DNA of 64,000 nt from Chloroflexota bacterium (GTDB taxonomy: Bacteria > Chloroflexota > UBA11872 > VXNJ01), in the NCBI GenBank assembly GCA_026707405.1, contig JAPOWW010000010.1:51150-115149 (forward strand). Direction: 5' to 3'. Shown piece after piece: positions 32,027 to 40,526 of this stretch; positions within the stretch are counted from its first letter, which is position 1, and each line of letters begins with the position of its first letter. The notes beneath the pieces are model-generated. The model was given only the letters and a program-made list of their open reading frames with translations. It was not told where the DNA came from and did no database searches. Both the position numbers and the translations under genes were made by a program.

Positions 32027-32959
32027 TTGGCGCTTTCTGATTCCTCAATCGCCCGGTCGCTGACGAGCCTTCGGCCGCGGCGTGGCGGCGGCCTCCACCA
32101 GTGGTGGCTGGCGATGCCATTTCTGTTTCCAACTCTGGTGGGGATGGTGGTGTTCACGCATGGGGCCGTTTTCGCCGCCTTCTTCATCAGCCTGACGCGA
32201 TGGGACGCGCTCACCCCGTGGGAGTGGATCGGCATAAACAACTACCGAGACATGTTCCTCGAAGACAAGCTCTTCGCCCGGTCCATGGTCCAGACTGGCT
32301 ACTACACGCTCGCTTCGGTGCCGCTCGGAATGGTCGCCTCGCTGCTGGCCGCCGCTCTGGTCAACCAGAAGCTCAAGTTCATGACGTTTTACCGAACGGT
32401 CTTTTTCCTGCCAGGCATCACTTCGATTGTTGCGGTTGCCATGGTCTGGCTTTGGCTCTATAACCCCGACTTTGGCGTCATCAACTGGTTGCTCGAAATC
32501 GTCGGAATCAGCGGACCGGCGTGGCTCGGCAGCACCAAGTGGGCGATGCCGGCCGTCATAATATTCGGCATCTGGCGAGGCCTGGGTTACAACATGGTGA
32601 TCTTTCTCGCCGGCCTGCAAGGCATTCCCGACGTTTACTACGAGGCCGCGGAGGTTGACGGAGCCAGCCGTTTCCGTCGTTTCTGGCACATCACTCTGCC
32701 GTTGCTCTCGCCCACCACCTTCTTCGTGCTCATAATCTCCCTCATCGGCTCGTTTCAGGTATTCGAGCAGACCTACGTGCTCACCCAGGGCGGCCCGGCG
32801 TACGCCACCATGACCATCGCCTACTACATCTTCTTGCAGGCGTTCCAGTGGTTCCACATGGGCATAGCCTCGGCGCTCTCGTTCGTGCTTTTCCTCGCCG
32901 TCATGGTCGTCACGGTTATCCAATTCGGGCTGCAGCGCAGATGGGTGCACTACGGATGA
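32027..32959 (+). CDS. Carbohydrate ABC transporter permease (MalF/UgpA type)
   Basis: 310 aa. 'WLAMPFLFPTLVGMVVFTHGAVFAAFF' is the first helix, about six TM segments follow, and the EAA loop is 'YYEAAEVDGASRFRRFWHITLPL'. The start is TTG 32027 with a weak GAG upstream; no ATG precedes the first helix. It is the middle gene of the second sugar importer. Confidence 0.88.
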   Translation: MALSDSSIARSLTSLRPRRGGGLHQWWLAMPFLFPTLVGMVVFTHGAVFAAFFISLTRWDALTPWEWIGINNYRDMFLEDKLFARSMVQTGYYTLASVPLGMVASLLAAALVNQKLKFMTFYRTVFFLPGITSIVAVAMVWLWLYNPDFGVINWLLEIVGISGPAWLGSTKWAMPAVIIFGIWRGLGYNMVIFLAGLQGIPDVYYEAAEVDGASRFRRFWHITLPLLSPTTFFVLIISLIGSFQVFEQTYVLTQGGPAYATMTIAYYIFLQAFQWFHMGIASALSFVLFLAVMVVTVIQFGLQRRWVHYG

Positions 32960-32994
32960 TGCGCGTCCAGCTTGTATGCGGCCGGAGCTCTTAG

Positions 32995-33888
32995 ATGGCC
33001 GAAGTCGTCGTCAGTAGAGATCCGGAAGCCGTCCTCGTTCGGCGTCGAACGGCTTGGACGATCGTCGCGCAGTTACTAAAAGTCGTCTCGTCGTACTTGG
33101 TGCTCACCCTGTTGGGCGCTCTAATGGCGATTCCGTTTATCTGGATGATCGTCAGCTCGTTCAAGCACGAGGGCGACATATTCACCTATCCGCCCGTATG
33201 GTTCCCCGATCCGCTGATCTGGACCAACTTCCGCGATGTCGTCAACTCGATGCCGTTCATACTTATGTCCTGGAACACGCTCTACGTTGCAATCCTCAAC
33301 GTCATCGGCGGCATCATCGTTTGCGGAATGGCCGCCTTTGCCTTCGCGCGGATGCAATTCCCAGGTCGCGACGCTCTATTCATCGTGCTTCTTGCCTCGA
33401 TGATGGTGCCCGCCCAGGTGACCATGATCCCCGTATTCCTTGTAATGCAAAAGCTGAACTGGCTGGACACCCACTTTCCGCTCTGGGTCCCCGGCTTTAC
33501 CGGCGGCGCGTTCGGCACGTTCCTGCTCCGCCAGTTCTTCCTGACCCTCCCTTCGGAGTTGGACGACGCCGCCCGCATCGACGGTGCCGGTAGCTGGACA
33601 ATCTTCTGGCGCATCTTCCTGCCCCTCTCCAAACCCGCTCTCGCCACCCTGGCGATCTTCATATTCCTCTATCGCTGGAACGACCTGCTGCACCCCATCA
33701 TCTACTTGAACACTCCCGAGAAGATGACCCTGCCGGTCGGCTTGGCGTACTTCCGCGGCCAGTACCGGACCGAGTGGGCGCTGCTGATGGCAGGCGCCAT
33801 GATGAGCGTCATACCCGTGCTCGTGCTGTACGCTTCGTTCCAGAGATACTTCGTCAGGGGCGTGGTGCTCAGCGGAATCAAGGGCTGA
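32995..33888 (+). CDS. Carbohydrate ABC transporter permease (MalG/UgpE type)
   Basis: 297 aa. First helix 'LVLTLLGALMAIPFIWMIVSS', 'FARMQFPGRDALFIVLLASMMVP' in the middle, EAA-type loop 'LDDAARIDGAGSWTIFWRIFLPL' and C-terminal 'GVVLSGIKG'. ATG 32995 has GGAG seven bases upstream. It completes the permease pair; as in the first sugar locus no ATPase gene follows. Confidence 0.92.
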   Translation: MAEVVVSRDPEAVLVRRRTAWTIVAQLLKVVSSYLVLTLLGALMAIPFIWMIVSSFKHEGDIFTYPPVWFPDPLIWTNFRDVVNSMPFILMSWNTLYVAILNVIGGIIVCGMAAFAFARMQFPGRDALFIVLLASMMVPAQVTMIPVFLVMQKLNWLDTHFPLWVPGFTGGAFGTFLLRQFFLTLPSELDDAARIDGAGSWTIFWRIFLPLSKPALATLAIFIFLYRWNDLLHPIIYLNTPEKMTLPVGLAYFRGQYRTEWALLMAGAMMSVIPVLVLYASFQRYFVRGVVLSGIKG

Positions 33889-34015
33889 ATCTTCGCTTGG
33901 GCTTGCGCGCCCTGCAACTCCCGATTCCAATAAAGCTGAAGCCGTTTGTAAGTCAATCCTCTGGTAGTCGAGCAAGCGTACCGTCCATCACAACGGCCGC
34001 AACGGGAGGTCCCGA

Positions 34016-35008
34016 ATGAGAGGCATCCAGCCCCTGGTCATCTCCAGGTACGACGCCGAGCACCCGTATTCCAGATACCTGATCGAGATACTTGCCGCCG
34101 AAGGCTTCAACTCCGTCAGGGTGATGGCTCCCGAGCAGGTGCGGGAGTTACCCCGTCCCGACCAGTCGGGCTGCGTAGTCGTCGCGCAGGTCCCGTTAGG
34201 CCGCGATCTCCGCGACCAACTGCTGACCTATGTCCGGTCGGGCGGCGGTGCCGTCTTGATGCGGCCCGACGCCGAGCTTGCGCGGGCGCTCGGATTGCAA
34301 CCGCGCGGATCGCACTCCGGCGGGTATCTATGGCCTGTAACCGGGCATCCACTCTGCCCCGCCAGGCTGCCGCCCTACATGCAGTTCCACGGAGGCGCCG
34401 AGTTCTACGAAGCGGCGGGCGCAAGTCCGATGGCCCTCTTCGGCAGCAAGGATGAGGCCGGAACTTCTCCGGCGATAGCGACGGGAACGTTCGGTCGCGG
34501 CCGCTTCGCCTTATTCGCCTACGATCTGGCCGCTTCGACAGTCATCTTTCACCAGGGACGCCCCGAGCAGAGCAGCACCGGGTCGGCTTGGCCCGGAAAT
34601 CCCACGAGCTATTACACGCCCGCCGACATGTTCACCGGACTGCTCGACTTCGACCTGCGGAAAGTCCCGCAAGCCGACTTTCAGCAGCGAATGTTCTCCC
34701 GGGCGATCGAATGGGTATACGAGGCCGCCGGACCCTTGCCCCGGCTGTGGTACTACCCTCATGCCGCGCGGGCCTTGCAGTTCCTCAACGGCGACGGCGA
34801 CTCCATGCGTCACGACGAGCTGGTGACGATGATCGACCTGATGGAAAAGTACGACGCGCCCTACGCCGCCTACCTGATGATGGACGACCATCCCAAGGTA
34901 GCTCCCGCCGAGGTCGCCGAATGGATGGACCACGGGCACAGCTTCGGACAGCACGTCTGGGCAGGCCCAAGACCGTCGCCCGACGAGCTTGACGAGCGCA
35001 TCACCTGA
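34016..35008 (+). CDS. Amidotransferase-like plus deacetylase-like protein, N-terminal part before in-frame TGA
   Basis: 331 codons to a TGA. Residues 1-240 look like a class-I glutamine-amidotransferase/ThuA-like fold ('VVAQVPLGRDLRDQLLTYVRSGGGAVLMRPDAELARALG'). Residues about 255-331 begin a NodB-type polysaccharide-deacetylase-like domain ('ALQFLNGDGDSMRHDELV', 'DHGHSFGQHVW'), with D-x-D and H-x4-H-like metal positions. The same frame continues past the TGA for 252 codons with clear coding character to 35764. ATG 34016 has GGGAGG six bases upstream. This is either a nonsense-disrupted gene or a recoded stop. Confidence 0.75.
   Translation: MRGIQPLVISRYDAEHPYSRYLIEILAAEGFNSVRVMAPEQVRELPRPDQSGCVVVAQVPLGRDLRDQLLTYVRSGGGAVLMRPDAELARALGLQPRGSHSGGYLWPVTGHPLCPARLPPYMQFHGGAEFYEAAGASPMALFGSKDEAGTSPAIATGTFGRGRFALFAYDLAASTVIFHQGRPEQSSTGSAWPGNPTSYYTPADMFTGLLDFDLRKVPQADFQQRMFSRAIEWVYEAAGPLPRLWYYPHAARALQFLNGDGDSMRHDELVTMIDLMEKYDAPYAAYLMMDDHPKVAPAEVAEWMDHGHSFGQHVWAGPRPSPDELDERIT
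35006..35008 (+). other. In-frame TGA interrupting the deacetylase-like gene
   Basis: 'DELDERIT'-TGA-'ETQQFRSRYGF' reads straight through in one frame. A CGA-to-TGA transition would explain it. TGA is used as an ordinary stop by neighbouring genes such as the one ending at 36713. Confidence 0.8.
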
Positions 35009-35191
35009 GAGACCCAACAGTTTCGCAGCAGATACGGCTTCACGCCGCTGACAACCCGCAATCACTGCGTCATCTGGACCGGATGGGTCGATACCGCCAA
35101 GTCCCTCGAACGCAACGGCGTCCGGCTCGACCTCAACTACCGGGCGGCACACGATTATCGAGACGGCTACCTCACCGGCAGCGGCCTGCCT

Positions 35192-35764
35192 ATGCGGTTC
35201 ATAGACGAGGACGGATCCTTCATCGAGGTCTATGAGCAGGAGACGCTGACCTGCGACGACTTCATCCTCATCCACAAGAGCGCCCATCCCGTCTCGACGG
35301 TCGACGAAGCTGTCGATGTCAGCCGCCAATACTTGCAAGACGCCGTCGAATCGGGCCATACGGTAGTGCATCAGTATTTCCACCCCGTCTACGCGCGGAC
35401 CGACTGGGACAGGCCCTACACCCCGCCGTGGCTCGAAGGCACCCTGCAAGCGGCCAGGGAGCTCGATGTGCCCGCGGTCGGGGCCGATAGCTGGGTCCAC
35501 TTCAACGACGGCCGCCGCCAAACCGCAATCGATCAGGTCAATTGGGACCAGGATTCGTCTTGCTTGAGTTTTCGGGTCGCAACGCCCGAACGAATCGACG
35601 GCCTCACCATTACCGTCCCCGCTTCACACGGAGATCTGCGCGCGACGAACGTGCAAGTAGACGGCATGGCGAACGATCTCCACGCCGACGACATCCAGGG
35701 AAAGGAATACATTTTCGTGGTCGCGCCCAAAGGAGCCGACCGCGTCCAGGTAAGCTACTCCTAG
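35192..35764 (+). CDS. Deacetylase-like protein, C-terminal part after in-frame TGA
   Basis: 190 aa from the first available start (ATG 35192), but homologous-looking sequence runs from 35009 ('ETQQFRSRYGFTPLTTRNHC') with no start codon, so this is not an independent gene. It contains the second half of the deacetylase-like fold ('SGHTVVHQYFHPVY') and a C-terminal beta-rich tail ('LSFRVATPERIDGLTITVP'). Joined to the upstream part it would make a protein of about 582 residues. Confidence 0.6.
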   Translation: MRFIDEDGSFIEVYEQETLTCDDFILIHKSAHPVSTVDEAVDVSRQYLQDAVESGHTVVHQYFHPVYARTDWDRPYTPPWLEGTLQAARELDVPAVGADSWVHFNDGRRQTAIDQVNWDQDSSCLSFRVATPERIDGLTITVPASHGDLRATNVQVDGMANDLHADDIQGKEYIFVVAPKGADRVQVSYS

Positions 35765-35807
35765 CTCAGATGCGCTCGTTGAAACCCCTCACAGTACGGA
35801 GTGTGGA

Positions 35808-36713
35808 ATGAAGGTCCAGCTCGCCGGCACGGAATTGGAGATGGGCGGCCCGTATCTCGGGGAAATGCGTGAGTCGAACGATCTGACCGGTGACCCGGAT
35901 AGGCTGCGCGAGCGGCTGGATGAGGACGGTTATCTATTGCTCCGCGGAATCCAGAATCCCGGTCTAGTGCTCGATGCTCGCCGCGAGATCCTTGAAGGAC
36001 TGCGTGAAGTGGGCGCGCTCGAACCTGGTACGCCGCTTGACGACGCCAGGATCTCCACCCAAATCGAGGCTCGCGAGAACCTCCCCGGAATGTCTGAGCT
36101 AACGTCAACCCTCAGGAGTTCGGACGCGGTCACGCGGGTCGCCAAGTCGGCCGAGATCATGGGATTCTTAGAGGTATTCCTCGGCGGTCCGGTGGTCACT
36201 TTCGACTACAAATGGCTTCGAATGGTTGGGACCGGAAGCTCCACCGGCGTACATTACGACATCGTCTACATGAGCAAGGGCACTCAGAATCTCCACACGG
36301 TGTGGTGCCCTTTCGGAGAAGTTTCGCTGGAGCTCGGGGGACTAGCCGTCTGCGCCGGTTCCCAGAACTGGCACAAAGTCAGAGACACCTACGGAAATAT
36401 GGACGTCTACCGGGATGGCATTGAAGGAGACCTCTCGACCGACCCGGTGGAGCTGGTCGACAAATACGGCGGCGAGTGGAAGGCGACTTCCTACCAACCC
36501 GGCGACGTCGTCATCTTCGGAATGTTCACCGCGCACGCCTCGCTCGCGAATCAGACCGGCAGATATCGACTGAGCATGGACAGCCGCTACCAGCTTGCCT
36601 CCGAACCTATCGACGAACGCTGGATGGGCCACGATCAGTTCGAGGAGGACTCCGAAATCCTCCGTGAAACGACTACGTCAATCGAGACGGCCCGGCGCGA
36701 ATGGGGGATCTGA
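35808..36713 (+). CDS. Phytanoyl-CoA dioxygenase family protein
   Basis: 301-aa Fe(II)/2-oxoglutarate-dependent oxygenase of the PhyH family (PF05721). 'LDEDGYLLLRGI' is the N-terminal family motif. The iron-binding H-x-D is 'VHYDIVY' near residue 147, the distal His is in 'FTAHASLAN' near 240, and the 2-oxoglutarate Arg is in 'RYRLSMDSRYQ'. All required residues are present, so it should be an active hydroxylase. It sits between the deacetylase-like gene and two amidohydrolase-fold proteins. A distant paralogue is at 53137-54030. Confidence 0.9.
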   Translation: MKVQLAGTELEMGGPYLGEMRESNDLTGDPDRLRERLDEDGYLLLRGIQNPGLVLDARREILEGLREVGALEPGTPLDDARISTQIEARENLPGMSELTSTLRSSDAVTRVAKSAEIMGFLEVFLGGPVVTFDYKWLRMVGTGSSTGVHYDIVYMSKGTQNLHTVWCPFGEVSLELGGLAVCAGSQNWHKVRDTYGNMDVYRDGIEGDLSTDPVELVDKYGGEWKATSYQPGDVVIFGMFTAHASLANQTGRYRLSMDSRYQLASEPIDERWMGHDQFEEDSEILRETTTSIETARREWGI

Positions 36714-36808
36714 CACGGGCAAACACTAGGTAGACCGGGAAAACTCGGATCGATCACGCCCCCGTAAACTCGGGAGCGCCGCATAAGGACAGGTGTTCAG
36801 GCAGGAAC

Positions 36809-37603
36809 ATGCTCGACGAAATTCGCTTTATTGACTGCAACTGCGCGATAGGCCGCTACGCCGCGCCGCCCATGCCCGACCTGCCCCACACGGTCCCGCA
36901 AATCCTCGAAACACTTGACTACTCTGGCATCGACTCCGCGATCGTCTACCACATCGCCGCCTGGGAGTACGATCCCGAATCCGGCAACCGCTTCCTAATG
37001 GAGGAGCTGGACGGCGAGTCGCGCCTGCTTCCGCAGTGGGTAGTCCTGCCCCATCACACCGGCGAGTTCCCCCCACCGCGCGAGCTTCTTGACACTATGG
37101 TCTCGCAAGGTGTTTTCACCGCGCGGATGTTTCCCTCCGAGAAGGCAGGTCCCCCGGAGGAAGCCGGCCACAATTTCTCGCTCGCAAGCTGGTCCGCGGG
37201 TCCGCTGCTGAGCGAAATGCAGGAACGGCGAATGCCGCTCTTCATCGCGCGGTCGCAGATTAGTTGGGATCAGGTGCACGACCTGTGCTCCACTTATCCC
37301 GACCTGCCGCTGGTTCTCAGCAGCGTCCCGCAGCTAAGCTTCCGCGCCAACCGGCATTTGTGGCCGCTGTGGTCGATTCATAAGAACCTGTACGTCGACA
37401 CTTCCGACAACGAAGAGACCGCGCGGGTCGAGCGTGTCGTCGAAAGCTTCGGTCCCGAACGGCTTCTCTTCGGTACGGGACTGCCTCGATTTGCGCCCGG
37501 CGCGCACGTAGTATCGGTGGCCCGCGCCCGGATCAGCACCGAGGCCAAGAAACTCATCGCCTCCCAGAACCTCGAAAGATTGCTGGAAAACGTCAAGAAA
37601 TGA
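36809..37603 (+). CDS. Amidohydrolase-2-fold protein lacking metal ligands
   Basis: 264 aa resembling the amidohydrolase_2 family (PF04909): it begins 'IRFIDCNCAIGRYAAPPMPD' and ends 'PERLLFGTGLPRFAPGAH'. The usual N-terminal H-x-H metal motif is replaced by 'DCNCAIG', and the usual terminal FGSD is 'FGTGLP', so Asp is absent. The protein may be catalytically dead or metal-independent. It lies 76 bp before an intact paralogue, with which it may pair. ATG 36809 has AGGA upstream. Confidence 0.75.
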   Translation: MLDEIRFIDCNCAIGRYAAPPMPDLPHTVPQILETLDYSGIDSAIVYHIAAWEYDPESGNRFLMEELDGESRLLPQWVVLPHHTGEFPPPRELLDTMVSQGVFTARMFPSEKAGPPEEAGHNFSLASWSAGPLLSEMQERRMPLFIARSQISWDQVHDLCSTYPDLPLVLSSVPQLSFRANRHLWPLWSIHKNLYVDTSDNEETARVERVVESFGPERLLFGTGLPRFAPGAHVVSVARARISTEAKKLIASQNLERLLENVKK

Positions 37604-37679
37604 CCTACGCCCGCGCTCCGCAAGGCGCCGACTCTGAAGCCCCGACTTTCGAAATGTTGCAGCACAGGAGAGACGCATC

Positions 37680-38504
37680 GTGACAGCCAGCGCGGAACCC
37701 ACCGTCTCCGAAATCCTGCGCTACGGCCTGGACCACGATCTGACCATCATCGACTTTCACACCCACCTCGGACGCTGGTTCCATTACTGGTTCTCAGAAG
37801 ACAGCGCCCATCACCTCGTGTCGCGGATGGACGACTTCGGAATAGCCACTTCCATCACGCACCACACACTCGGCATGGTCGGCGAGTATCGCCGGGGCAA
37901 CGACATAATCGGCCAGGCGATGCGGCAGTTCCCTGGACGGATCGAGGGCGCCGCAATGGCGAATCCCCACTATCCCGAAGAGATACGTCCGGAGTTGCAA
38001 CGCTGTCTGGACGAGTACGACATGCGGGTCATCAAGCTGCACCCCAGCACACATGCGTACAAGCTCGACGGAGACGGATATCAGCCCGTCTACGAATTTG
38101 CCAGCGACAATCGCCTGATAGTCGTTACCCACTGTGGAGCGACGGCCGTGAATGGTTCGGCGATGCAACTCGCATCCATGGCCGCTAGATACCCCGAGGC
38201 CACCTTCGTGGCCTACCACGTCGCGGGCGACTTCGACGGTTTGAAGATTTACGGAGAAGCGATCCGGCCGTATCCCAACTACTACGCCGAGATCTGCGGT
38301 CCCATGACGCACAACGTCCTGGAGATGCTCGTCGACGAGGTCGGCGAGGACAAGGTGCTGTTCGGCTCCGACCACATCTTTATGTCGATGCCTCCGGGCA
38401 TTGGACGAATCGCTTCCTGCCGGCTCAGCGAGCTTCAGAAACGCAAGCTGCTCGGACTCAATGCCAGGCGGCTCCTCGACCGTCTGCGCGGACGAACCAG
38501 CTAG
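37680..38504 (+). CDS. Amidohydrolase family protein (TIM-barrel metal hydrolase)
   Basis: 274 aa. The metal ligands are visible: 'IIDFHTHLGRW' (H-x-H), 'RVIKLHPSTHAY' in the middle, 'VVTHCGATA' (His) and 'LFGSDHIFMSMPPG' (terminal Asp). It belongs to amidohydrolase_2 (PF04909), which includes decarboxylases and hydrolases of ring or lactone substrates. GTG 37680 has GGAGAG upstream. Its TAG shares the CTAG palindrome with the convergent stop of lipoprotein 7. Confidence 0.88.
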   Translation: MTASAEPTVSEILRYGLDHDLTIIDFHTHLGRWFHYWFSEDSAHHLVSRMDDFGIATSITHHTLGMVGEYRRGNDIIGQAMRQFPGRIEGAAMANPHYPEEIRPELQRCLDEYDMRVIKLHPSTHAYKLDGDGYQPVYEFASDNRLIVVTHCGATAVNGSAMQLASMAARYPEATFVAYHVAGDFDGLKIYGEAIRPYPNYYAEICGPMTHNVLEMLVDEVGEDKVLFGSDHIFMSMPPGIGRIASCRLSELQKRKLLGLNARRLLDRLRGRTS

Positions 38505-39127
38505 GAGCCCGGATTCAGCCGCAGCTTAACGGCGGTTCCCCAGCCGATGAGGCCGCTATCCTTGATCTCATCCTCACAGTCGCTCCGCTGATCGGCCCCT
38601 TCGCACAGCCGCGCGGCCACGTCGGCGGGATCGGTCCAGTCGCCGGGAACATCCTCGAACCACGCCCCCAGGTCAACCTCGTTAGCCACTTTGGCACGTC
38701 GAAACGCGCTCCTTCCGTCCGAATGAGTGGCAGTGACGAACACGAGATTCACGTCGTCCAGCGCCGCGCCGTCGAAGAGCGCCGTCGTAGTCGCCAGTCC
38801 ATCAATGCCTGTTGAGTTGGTGAACTCGTGCAGCAGCGGCGGGTTCGCTGGCCCTCTGATCCGGCCAAACACTTCATAGTGCACCTCGACGCCTGCCGCC
38901 GGGGCGTTAGAGCCGTCGGCAAGCCGCTCGACGACATGCACCGCTACGAAAAGCCGGGCCCGCGGATCGGTAGGATCCCCACACGCGCCGCCGACAACCA
39001 CCGCAGCCGATAGCAACACGATCAGCGCTACGGACCGCAACACCGCCAAGCCTCGCCGCTTCCTGTTAACTCCCATCCTCCACCCCGGCAAACCACGGCG
39101 ATTCACTGCAACAGCCGCCACATCCAA
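38501..39127 (-). CDS. Paralogous CX8C lipoprotein 7 (outlying copy)
   Basis: 208 aa. Signal peptide and lipobox 'GGAC', then a divergent member of the family otherwise found at 26.6-30.2 kb: 'VAVHVVERLADGSNAP', 'GVEVHYEVFG', 'STGIDGLATTTALF', 'DDVNLVFVTATHSDGRSAFRR', 'EVDLGAWFED', the CX8C pair 'CEGADQRSDC' and 'WGTAVKLRLNPGS'. It has lost the DIG of the usual DIGLVFV motif. The start is uncertain; ATG 39076 is an alternative. It lies 8 kb from the array, which implies dispersal and independent divergence. Confidence 0.8.
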   Translation of the reverse strand: MDVAAVAVNRRGLPGWRMGVNRKRRGLAVLRSVALIVLLSAAVVVGGACGDPTDPRARLFVAVHVVERLADGSNAPAAGVEVHYEVFGRIRGPANPPLLHEFTNSTGIDGLATTTALFDGAALDDVNLVFVTATHSDGRSAFRRAKVANEVDLGAWFEDVPGDWTDPADVAARLCEGADQRSDCEDEIKDSGLIGWGTAVKLRLNPGS

Positions 39128-39154
39128 CGGAGAGATGGACCGGCCCCGCTAGCG

Positions 39155-40411
39155 CTAACTAGCTACCGCGGCCTCCATCAGCTCCACCCGGTTCACGCGG
39201 ACTTTTTCGATCGCCTCGGCAATGCTCTCCATCGCCGAGCGCTCGGCTAGCAGTACTGACTGGCCGATCCACATCGTCTCCTCGCGGCACAGCCACTCCG
39301 AGTTCGGGCAGCGCATCGACGCGTAATCTACGTCGACCGCTCCCTCGCGCGGCCACGCGTCCTGAAGATCGACTTCCGGCTCTAGGAATAGTGGTTGGTC
39401 GCGGCAGTCCCGCTTGTAACCCGTAGACACTGGCACCCCTTCGGCCACCAGCGCTTCGGCAAACCGCTCGCGCGGAAGTCCGTCAAACGCCTCCTTCTGA
39501 TATCTGAAGGTGTAGATGTGATATGCGTTCCTGGTCACGTATGGATCGTGACGCAGGGGAATGACCCCTTCGATTCCATTCAGCAATTCGTTGAGATAGT
39601 CCCCGTTGGACGAGCGGTGGACCGCCTGTTCCTCCAGCACGTCGAGGTTGGCGTTCAAAACAGCCGCTATCAGCTCCGATAGCCGGTAGTTCCACGAGAG
39701 GTAACGGAAGACCCCCGTCCGCTCCCTGATGGAGCCTGCCCACAGGTCGTGATAGTCCACGGAGTTCCAGTAGATTTCGTCGTCATCGGTCAATACGATT
39801 CCGCCCTCGCCGCCTGTAAGGTTCTTGGCCGGTCCCAGGCTGAACGCCCCCACGTCGCCTATCGTTCCAAGCCCCTTGCCGTTCCAGGTTCCCCCATGCG
39901 CGTGCGAGCAGTCTTCGATGACCTTCAGGTTGTGCTTGCGCGCGATCTCGAGGATCGGCCCCATGTCGCACGGCAGACCTGCGAAGTGCACGGTCATAAT
40001 CGCTTCAGTGCGGTCGGTGATAGCCGCCTCGATCTTGGACGGATCGATGTTGTAAGTCTCCAGGTCGATATCCACGAATATGGGAACGCAGCGCGCCATC
40101 AGAATCGACGTGGCGCTCGCCATGAAGGTAAAGGGAGACAGGATTACCTCCGCCCCCTTCGTCAGATTCAGGCTGCGTAGACCGACTTCAAGAGCGGCGG
40201 TTCCGCTGCTGACCGCAAGGCCGTAGGCAGCGCCCTGGTATTGGGCAAACCGGTCTTCGAAACGGCGCACCTGCCCTCCGTTAGCGCGAGACCACTGATT
40301 GCCTAGCAGGACCGCCTCCGCCGCTCTAACGCCGTTTACGCCCCCCATGGGCCACTTCGGCCACGATCCGCTGCAAACAGGTGTGCCGCCCGTAATCGCC
40401 AGATTGCCCAT
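39155..40411 (-). CDS. DegT/DnrJ/EryC1/StrS-type aminotransferase
   Basis: 418-aa PLP sugar-aminotransferase-family protein. 'YGLAVSSGTAALEVGLRSLN' binds cofactor phosphate, 'VIEDCSHAHGGTWNGKGLGT' carries the Asp, and 'SLGPAKNLTGGEGG' has the Schiff-base lysine, so the active site is intact. The family aminates keto-sugars or acts in ansamycin/cyclitol routes; no other nucleotide-sugar gene is adjacent. It is 115 bp downstream of the Ldh_2-family gene on the same strand. Confidence 0.9.
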   Translation of the reverse strand: MGNLAITGGTPVCSGSWPKWPMGGVNGVRAAEAVLLGNQWSRANGGQVRRFEDRFAQYQGAAYGLAVSSGTAALEVGLRSLNLTKGAEVILSPFTFMASATSILMARCVPIFVDIDLETYNIDPSKIEAAITDRTEAIMTVHFAGLPCDMGPILEIARKHNLKVIEDCSHAHGGTWNGKGLGTIGDVGAFSLGPAKNLTGGEGGIVLTDDDEIYWNSVDYHDLWAGSIRERTGVFRYLSWNYRLSELIAAVLNANLDVLEEQAVHRSSNGDYLNELLNGIEGVIPLRHDPYVTRNAYHIYTFRYQKEAFDGLPRERFAEALVAEGVPVSTGYKRDCRDQPLFLEPEVDLQDAWPREGAVDVDYASMRCPNSEWLCREETMWIGQSVLLAERSAMESIAEAIEKVRVNRVELMEAAVAS

Positions 40412-40526
40412 GCCGCCGACTCCCGGTTCAATCGAAGAATGAAACTCTCGCGCGGATTATTGCACCGAACGAAAATCGGGGCGCATTAACCGCGCCAGCC
40501 GGACTACAACCTGTATGCGCGCACCG

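Noticed and set aside
35006..35008. Genome-wide TGA recoding (for example TGA as glycine or tryptophan)
   Set aside because: Many neighbouring genes end properly at TGA, including four-base ATGA overlaps, so TGA is a normal stop here.
34511..35521. A 336-codon minus-strand frame spanning the in-frame TGA
   Set aside because: I considered it as the real gene because the plus-strand frame is broken. The plus strand, however, has the amidotransferase and deacetylase-like motifs and a good Shine-Dalgarno, and the minus product has none.
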